DNA of 64,000 bases, taken from Chrysoporthe austroafricana (taxonomy: Eukaryota; Ascomycota; Sordariomycetes; Diaporthales; Cryphonectriaceae). The stretch lies in the NCBI GenBank assembly GCA_001051155.2, contig JYIP02000003.1, positions 372,001 to 436,000 on the forward strand, in the 5' to 3' direction. How positions within the stretch are numbered: position 1 is the first letter of the stretch; each line of letters begins with the position of its first letter. The notes under the pieces are model-generated. The model searched no databases and was not told the DNA's origin. It saw nothing but the letters and a program-made list of their open reading frames with translations. Made by a program: the position numbers and the translations under genes. Of the stretch, positions 56,975-64,000 are shown piece by piece.

Positions 56975-57958
56975 TTAGAATCCCTCTTTCAAGTCCTCTC
57001 GAAATCTCTGAATGTGAGCAGTGAGAGCTGGAAAGAATGCCCAATACGCATGTGGCAGTCCTGGATAAATATCCATCTTCGTCTTCAAGCCACAGGCTAC
57101 CCTCAGCTCCTCGTAAAAGATAGCCTCGTCCCGGAATGGATCCATCCCGCATGCCTGGATGTACGCAGGGGGCAGACCATGATGCCCCTTGGAGTGAGAG
57201 AACACATTCATCCGGTCATCCTTGATATCAGGCTGCAGCGCTTCCATGTACATATCGATCGAGCTCTGGTTCAGCGCAGGGGCGTACCGGTTCTGTTCAT
57301 AGGAGCAAGTGATGACAGCGTATCGGTCAGGCAGGGCGCCCTCAGGGCAGAGCCACGGACATGCGAGCCACTGACCGGTCAAGGGCGGGCTGAGGTTGTT
57401 GTCTCTCGCCCTGTGAGCAAGGCCCGCCGCCAGATTGCCACCGGCCGAGGTGCCCCCGACGATGAAGCCCTTCGATGGATCGGCGCCCCACGATCTTGCT
57501 TTTGCGGCCACGAACTGCAGAGCCTGCCAGGCGTCATCTGACGCTGCTAGGAACTTGTGCTCCGGTGCCAGGCGGTAGGAGATGGCGTAGCATATCAGAC
57601 CGAATTCCTTGACCAGCTGGCGACAGTTCGCCTCCTCGATCTCGGGTCCACCAACAGCAAAACCCCCTCCGTGTATGAGCATAGCTACTGGTGCACCATC
57701 ATCGGGTAGCGGATCAGGCTGGAAGAGAAATGCGCGCATATCAGTGCCGTCCGTGGTTTTGTATGGCAGCACAGTTCTCTTAATGCCGGGTCCTGGCTCT
57801 CCGAGCGTCTTTCGTAATGCTTCCAGCAGGCCGTCCGACATGGCTTTTCTTTCCTTGAGACTTGAATGGTCTATTTCCTGTGGATGACTATCGAGGTATT
57901 GTGCGAAGCTGGGGTCAGCTTCGCAGAGCCGTAGGAGCTCTTCCTTGGTAGGGGCCAT
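56975..57958 (-). CDS. Alpha/beta-hydrolase esterase, HSL family
   Basis: An intronless 327-residue protein of the alpha/beta-hydrolase fold-3 family (hormone-sensitive lipase group). The oxyanion HGGG is at 96-99. The nucleophile is S171 in GGTSAGGN, the acid is D273 in GMDPFRDE, and the base is H303 in LPHAYW. Length is typical. There is no signal peptide, so it should be cytosolic. It would hydrolyse short-chain or aryl esters. The real substrate is unknown, although an ester-cleavage role beside aromatic catabolism genes is conceivable. The region downstream of the stop is very AT-rich. Confidence 0.92.
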   Translation of the reverse strand: MAPTKEELLRLCEADPSFAQYLDSHPQEIDHSSLKERKAMSDGLLEALRKTLGEPGPGIKRTVLPYKTTDGTDMRAFLFQPDPLPDDGAPVAMLIHGGGFAVGGPEIEEANCRQLVKEFGLICYAISYRLAPEHKFLAASDDAWQALQFVAAKARSWGADPSKGFIVGGTSAGGNLAAGLAHRARDNNLSPPLTGQWLACPWLCPEGALPDRYAVITCSYEQNRYAPALNQSSIDMYMEALQPDIKDDRMNVFSHSKGHHGLPPAYIQACGMDPFRDEAIFYEELRVACGLKTKMDIYPGLPHAYWAFFPALTAHIQRFREDLKEGF

Positions 57959-58434
57959 GACTGAGACTTTTCAGGAAATGTGAATATTTTATTGCTCCTT
58001 ATAAAAAAAATGTGAGTGTTTCAATGCTGGCTCACAATGTATACGGATTATTCGAAACTAGGATGTTGTATTATCAGATTTATGCCTCTTTATAGAATTA
58101 TAAATCAGGTATGAGGGGAATGCAGCTGGGGTATTGAGTTCCGTCCGAATAATCCGAGCCGTTCTACTGCTCATCAACTACTGGGCTCCACATATCACGT
58201 CATTGTGAGCTCCATGCAGAGGTCTCTCCGAGTAAGAAGCTTATACCGAGGCGATTGTTGGATCTCATGCTAGGCACGAAACATAACATCACCTTCGTAC
58301 AGTGTGAAACTTCGCGAACGGTGCCAGGTCTTCGAAGGCGTGGCGATTGGTATACCCGGGACACCTGACTTGGAATGCGCGTCGATGCTGTGACGATGAT
58401 CAACCAATAGCGAGCCGAACCGTGAGTCCGTTCA
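57959..58434. other. Intergenic region
   Basis: This holds the promoter of the esterase (-) and the 3' flank of the acyl-CoA dehydrogenase (-). It is AT-rich near 57980-58110. No gene was seen. Confidence 0.6.
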
Positions 58435-59901
58435 TTACTGGTAGGTCGCTGCCCATGGCTGATAGTCCGGATCCTGGAAGATCCGCTCAAGCTGGCGCCG
58501 GCGGACGCCAACGTTGCCACCGTCGAACAGAGGCAGAATCGTGGCCTCTGTCAATAACTTCGAGAACGGCTGGTCCTTGGAGTAGGATGTCCTGTAGATT
58601 CCTCTTGTTAGAGGACAACGGCTTGAAAGGAGGGGAGATGGGCGTGGGCCCCCGCGAGGTAGACCCGTGCAGGGCGCGAGGACGAAGCCTGCAGCACTCA
58701 CACTCCAACGGCCTTCATACAATCGACCACGCTCCTCACTGCAGCCTCGCTCGAAAAGATCTTGGCCTCGAGCGCAAGCTCCAACCGCGCCGCCCACGGC
58801 CCCGGCCCGTTCTCGATGGCGTGTAGGGCCTTCCACGTCAGCAGCCTCGCCGCCTCGATCCTCATCTTCACGTCGATCAGCAGGTCTGCCACGCTCTGCC
58901 TCTCCACGAGGGACACGGTGCCCCCTCGCGTGTCGCGCTTGGCAAAGTCCAGCGCGGCTTCGAACGCGGCACGCATGAGCCCCACGCCCATGGCGCCCAC
59001 GATCGCCGCGGACGAGCCGAACGTCTGCTCGACGACCTGCGCGCCCTGGCCCGGTTCGCAAAGCAGGTCTGCATGAGGCACGCGGAGGTTCGTGAAGCGC
59101 ACGTGTGGGCCCGAGGCGCACGGGAAGCCGGCGAGCTCTGGCTCTGAGAGGACGGTGTATGCCTCGGGCGGGTTCGCGGCGATGGTCTCGGGCGTGACGA
59201 GGAGGATGAGGATCTGAGCGGCAGGGTCCTCGCCCGAAGCAGGCGGTCCGCCTGTTTCCGAGTAGCGACAGACGACGCATTGCAGGTCTGCACCGTGCCC
59301 GTCCCAGCCGGCGGAGCTGGTCGCCCACATCTGGGACTGGTCAGCCCATGGCTAGCCTCGTCGCTCAGGAAACACAGGTGCGTCGTTGACATGATCCTAC
59401 CTTCTCCCCGTTGACAACCCACTCCTCTCCTTCCCGCCTCGCCGTGGTCCCCAGCCCGGCGCCCCCCTTCTCCAGCCAATTTGCCGTTCCGCCCGGCTCG
59501 GAATGCACAAAGCTCGCAATTGGGTCCCCGTCCTCCTTCAGGAACTTTGCCAGCATCCGGGCCCTCAACGCCTCCCCTCCCGCCAACAGGAGCGGCGTCA
59601 AACCCAGCCCCGTGGCAAGAATCGTCAGCGCAGCGCTCGGCTCGACAGCGAAGAACTCCTCGACCACGATCGCTGCATCAACCATGGATTCGGCGGACCC
59701 ACCGAGCGCGGTCGGGATCTGCCCCTTGATGAGTCCGGCTTTGACGCCGGCTGCGTAGACGGGCCGTAGGGCTTCGAAACGGGCGCGTTGGGTAGGCAGG
59801 GACGCGTAGAGCGCGAGGGCGGGTTTGAGGTGTGCCTGCGCAAAGGCTGCTGCGCTGGCGCGCAGTTGCCGCTGCGTCTGGTTGAGTGTAAAATCAATCA
59901 T
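58435..59901 (-). CDS. Acyl-CoA dehydrogenase family flavoprotein
   Basis: Exons 59401-59901, 58702-59336 and 58435-58591 give 430 residues. The N-terminal helical domain (MIDFTLNQTQRQLRASAAAF), the middle beta domain (HSEPGGTANW, then EWVVNGEKSQMWATSSAGWD across intron 1) and the C-terminal helical domain (SSAAIVGAMGVGLMRAAFEA, then LFDGGNVGVRRRQLERI) are all present. Such enzymes oxidise acyl-CoA esters or related substrates with FAD. Some fungal members act on nitroalkanes or in secondary metabolism, so the substrate cannot be assigned. No mitochondrial presequence or peroxisomal targeting signal (ends in TYQ) is evident. The start at 59901 fits the family N-terminus better than the in-frame ATG 18 codons upstream. 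Confidence 0.9.
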
Positions 59902-60397
59902 GTTTGCTGTGTGGTTGTGTGAGTGGGAGGATGAAGAGCGCCCTGAGCACAACATATGGAATTGTTATAGTGCCACTCGCTAAAGGGCATCTGAGCCCCC
60001 ACATGCATGATGTGGGACTGAAACGACTCAGACAACTGCTCCAATTGGTCTCGTTTTGTCAACGACAACGTACTTCTGGGCTGATTGCAGTCTGTGAAGA
60101 GGGCCAAACCCAAAATTCCGTCCCCAACATCTGCGTGTGGAGGCGCCATCAGGCCCAATGTGGATGCCCCAATCCCACAGATATTCCACCATCGCGCAAG
60201 CGAACCACTAGACCAGACAAACAAAGCAGTAGCATAAACCTAAATTCCGTCGTACAAATTTATTCCCCAACACCACGCAAGGGTATCTAACGCAATAGAG
60301 ATCTGGGACAATCCAACACTCATAAAACAACTAGGGAGGCCACCGACCTCGTCATCATGATCTTCATCCTGTTTCTCCTTACCCTTCGCCGTTACCT
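59902..60397. other. Intergenic region
   Basis: This holds the promoter of the acyl-CoA dehydrogenase (-) and the 3' flank of the large nuclear-looking gene (-). No gene was seen. Confidence 0.6.
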
Positions 60398-63300
60398 TTA
60401 CGCTGCGATCCGGCCCCGTCTCCTTGGCCCTGGCGTCCCAGGACCTGCCATCCCCAACCTCGCAATAGCCGCAGCCGACACACCACCCCGACCAGCCGCG
60501 GCTCCACCAGTAGCAGCTTTGCCAGCCCGCGAAGGGACAGGCAAGGCTTTTTTCTTGGCAGGAGTACCACTCGCGCGCGTCGGCAGCCGCGATGCCGCCG
60601 AGCCAGAGCGTGTGAGCCGGCCTCGCTGCTTCTTATTTTCCTTGCCTTTTCCTTCGGACGCCTCCATCATCTCTGGCGCCAGCTCAGCCTCGAGGTTCTC
60701 CTCACCATCGTCACCGCTATTCTCGGACTTGACTAGATTGCCCCCGAGGGGAGCTCTGGTGCGATCAGGACCCGGAAGCGCTACGTAGCGAAGTTGCGGT
60801 GGCGAGGGGAAGCCGTTTTCCTCCTCGTCGTCGTTTGGCTCCCTGATATCCTTTGCTGCAGCGGCCACAGCAACGAGAGGTGCGGCAATATCATCCTCCC
60901 CCTGCACCCGAGCGAGAGTCTCAGCCCAGCGAACGCTCTTCGCAACGTCGGTTCGCGAGAGTGCAGGTACGAACTTGGTGATCGCGTCGTTATCATCGCC
61001 GTCGGCCGGCGGTGTCTGTGTCATTGCGGCCAGAGCCATGGGTACCGACAACGCACCGCCTTTGTTCTTGCAAGTGTCTTATAGTTTCCCAGTCAGAATT
61101 TTGTACTGAAAAGTTCTCCGCAGGTACAACAAAACAATTATAGAGTAGAGAGTCTCAATACGGGAGACAGTCTGCACCTTGAACGGATCCCGACGCAAGA
61201 AAAGAAAAAAAAAAAAAAGACTCAAGAAAGCGAGTGCATTAAGCGAAGTGAAAATATAAAATACAGAATGACTTACTTTTACGGGTTTCCGCTGCCAGGT
61301 CCTTCTCAAACTTTCGGTCGCGGACGGCGTTGGTCACGCCAGCTGTAGAGATGGCCGGCATGTCTAAGTCAAGCGTGCCCGAGCCCGGGACGCGGACGGA
61401 GATAGTAGTGGCAGCGTTGGCGGCTGGCCGAGTCCTCTTGCTCGTAGCAATGCGACTTGAGCGGCGCGCTCCGCCGGGCACGCTGCCCGACCCCCGCTGG
61501 GTTAGGTCCTGGCCCAGACCCATCTCAGGGTTGAAAATGTCGTCGGTGTCAGATTCCATCCCCCGGCGGCGCTTCCGAGGCTTCGCCGCCGGCTCGTTGT
61601 CGCCGAGGTCGGGGATGGCGAGGCGGGAGCCGGTCTTCTTAGTGGGAGCTGGCAGTGCGCCCTGCATGGCTGTGGCGTCCTTCAATTTGCGCTTCTTGCT
61701 TGGGCTCGGGCTCTTGTTGGGGTCCTTTGCTCCCAGTGGCACGCGAGGGCTTGTGGTTGTCGCAGTTGTCTCATGCTTCATCATGGGCGAACCTGCGTCT
61801 GACGTCGCTGAGCCCATGGAACCAGACCGACGCTTCTTGCTTACGGACGAAAAGGTCATGGAACTCAGAACATCCCTCCGTCCCTTGCTGCTCTTGGCGC
61901 GCTGGACAAACTTGTGGAGATCAGCCAGTTCTGAATCGCCTTCGATGTTCTCTGTCTTCTCTGGGCTGGTTACATCCTCCTCGGTCACTTCGGCGTCGGC
62001 ATCTTCCTTGTTACTATGCGTGCAGACCTCTTCGGCGGAAGCTTGAGGCTCCTTCTCGATGGAAACCTGAGGGGCCAACGCGATGTCTCTTAGATCAGCT
62101 TCGACAATTCCGGCGCATGGCACAGTCTTGTCATGGGTGACCGCTCGAAGATCATCGTCTGTGACCCCAAGGCCGTTTTGTTCGATGGAATCCCAGTCCA
62201 CCTCGCACATTGTATGTCCAATCGCGTGGCTCGGTTGGGCGGTTTGTTGTGGGCCGAGGCCACGTTGTTCATTTTCATCGGACATACTTGCAGCGATTTG
62301 CGTGCGCACCTCATCTGGGCCGGACATGTAGTGCTTCAACTGGGGTTCCGGCCCATGCTCTGCTTTAATCAACTCTGCGCTCGGCTTAATTAGCTGACCG
62401 AAGATGTCGAGGTTTCTCCCCACATCAATATCGAGGGTGCGGCGACGCTTGAGGTTCTCACCAGGCTGCTCATGAGGGTGCGAAAGGTCGCTATGGCGGC
62501 GTTTACTGCCCTCTCGAGTGCCAGCTCCCCAGTTGACAAGCCTCTTGATAATCCTGACATCTGACCTTCTGTCACTGCGGCGTGCATTATCGAGGGAAAT
62601 GCGTCTCTTAGACTCATGCTTAGGCTCTTCTCGCATGTCGGGGACTGGTTGATCGAAGACTGCGACGTTTGTCATAGACGTATCGACGCTTCCAGCGGGT
62701 GTAGCGAAGTGAAGTGTGCTCTCGGAAATATTGGTAGTTGTGCACTCGCGTGTTGCGGTCGGTGAGCCGCGGGGGCGACCTTGGTGATTGAACTCGAGCA
62801 CAGGGCTTGCGACGCTCTCTGTGCGGGTCGGCGATGATGCAAAGTGACCATTGGTGCTTGCAACCTCGACCTTGCCAGTATTTGGTGTGAAGCTCATGAT
62901 GAAGTCCTTTAATGGGGACTCAGCAACTTTGGTAGGTGTCTTGCTCTTGTCTGCGAAGACCGAGCAACGCTTGTTTGGGGATGCGTAGGTGGCATGCTTC
63001 TCAGTGTCGGGAGTTAAGACAGTGAAGTGTACCTCGTTGGCATCCTCGGAAATGGTGCTTAGAGATGGGCGGATTGTGCGTCGGCGCCGCGCTGGCGTCT
63101 GGGCCTGTACCTGACGTATGGGCTCTTCGGATTCCGGCACACGTAGGGGTGATTGTCGCAGCTCCTTCTGTTGCTCCATGAATGCGGGCTCATCTATCTG
63201 GCTTGGGTGCAGCTCAAATCTGATAAAAGGCTGTAGGGGTGCAATTTTCTCGGAATTCTCATCGGGCGGGTTGATCGGCCAGCGTGTATTGTGTCTCTTT

Positions 63301-63973
63301 CGGGGGATCCAGGTGAGGCTTGCCGGGTCGAAGGTAGACCTCTTGCGAGGGCGTAGATTGTTGCGGAGGCGCAGATTGTCGTGCCAGATGGACTCCAGCG
63401 CGTTCTTGACTTGTTCTACAGAAATTTGTTAGCAATTGGCACCGCAAAGATGGGGTGCGCGCTTGGCTTCACAATAGGCAAAAGTGAATACAAGACGTAC
63501 CCCTAGCCCTCGCTAACTCGTCCTCTCCGGCGATCTCAGGCATAGCTTCCTCTTGAAACCCCGACATGCCATACGGAGGAGTGTATGACTGTGTCCTGGC
63601 GCGCTTTCTTTCCCCAAATGCCTGACTATCCAGCTCGGCGACGGCAACGCGGTAACTCATGTCGTTGTACGGCTTCCTGCTGACGCACTTATAGATTCTG
63701 TCGTTGCTGCGGCGCAAGAGCGAGGTCGGCACGGAAATACGGTCCCAAGCACGAGACTGGAAGGTGGGTGTTGGTGGCTTGAAGCAGCTCGCGGGTATGA
63801 AGGTCCTGACGTCGTAACATTGAGCGTCAGCGCCGCACGCGACCAGCGCCTCTGCGCAGGGTGGATGAGAGGACTCACGCATTATCGAGCCATGTCATAT
63901 CTCCTTTTGTGATCGATTCCTCCCAGGCAGTTCTAGCCAGGCCAGTCGACTGGCGGGGCCTGTTGCCCTTCAT
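60398..63973 (-). CDS. Large disordered nuclear-looking protein (5' end may lie outside)
   Basis: Exons 63879-63973, 63501-63805, 61277-63415 and 60398-61077 give at least 1072 residues from the ATG at 63973. The frame is open to the window edge, so the true start may be further right. The protein is highly charged and Ser/Pro-rich, with many basic nuclear-signal-like patches (TPARRRRT, SKKRRSGS, PSKKRKLK, KPRKRRRGM, SSRIATSKRTR) and acidic stretches. An N-terminal segment (STFDPASLTWIPRKRHNTRW) and a segment after the last intron (KNKGGALSVPMALAAM) look conserved rather than disordered. No enzyme motif was seen. A chromatin, kinetochore or cell-cycle role is only a guess. The last intron is long (199 bases), has a T-rich stretch and ends in AAG. 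Confidence 0.7.
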
Positions 63974-64000
63974 CTGCGTGGTGTCGCGCTGTGCGACGAG

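Overview
The window is nuclear DNA of a filamentous ascomycete (Pezizomycotina, most likely Sordariomycetes). The genes carry short GT-AG introns of about 50-100 bases, often with CTAAC/CTTAC-like branch sites. Exons are very GC-rich and spacers are AT-richer. The gene families (fungal NACHT protein, Zn2Cys6 regulator, GLEYA adhesin, CS-D-HC feruloyl esterase, small secreted cysteine-rich protein) are typical of this group. No operon, CRISPR array, rRNA, convincing tRNA or intact transposon was found. Gene models were spliced by hand from reading frames, splice signals and family resemblance. No database search was possible.

Layout. 1-7 kb: a FAD oxidoreductase (+) converging on a nitrilase (-), then a low-complexity conserved fungal protein (-). 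7.6-10.7 kb: the mismatch-repair and recombination protein MLH3 (+). 11-16.3 kb: a CorA-like membrane protein (-), a small kinase-like protein (-), a 70-residue cysteine-rich protein (+) and an F-box protein (-). 17.7-23.5 kb: VPS11 (+) converging on a mitochondrial lipoate-protein ligase (-), then a small ankyrin-like protein (+). 23.9-29.3 kb: a secreted tannase/feruloyl esterase (-) and an intracellular GH13 alpha-amylase (-), with a gene-poor spacer between them. 31.1 kb: a 71-residue secreted cysteine-containing protein (+). 32.7-36.3 kb: a 1216-residue coiled-coil, one-membrane-segment protein (+). 37-38.4 kb: chorismate synthase (-). 39.6-43.1 kb: a NACHT protein with an N-terminal hydrolase domain but no repeat array (+). 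43.3-51 kb: a probable aromatic/flavonol catabolism group made of a Zn2Cys6 regulator (-), a quercetinase-like bicupin (+), a small CxxC protein (+) and a FAD monooxygenase (-). An omega-like glutathione transferase (-) follows at 52-53 kb. 53.7-64 kb: a GLEYA adhesin (-), an HSL-type esterase (-), an acyl-CoA dehydrogenase (-) and a large nuclear-looking protein (-) that may run off the right end.

How the genes fit together. The housekeeping genes (MLH3, VPS11, lipoate ligase, chorismate synthase) look like conserved backbone. The accessory material suggests a plant-associated or saprobic lifestyle: feruloyl esterase, quercetinase group, nitrilase, adhesin, small secreted proteins and a NACHT protein. 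The best candidates for new biology are the repeat-less hydrolase-NACHT protein, the regulator/quercetinase/monooxygenase group, the two small cysteine-rich genes that share an identical TATA-box 12-mer, and the three-ATG minisatellite at the MLH3 start codon.
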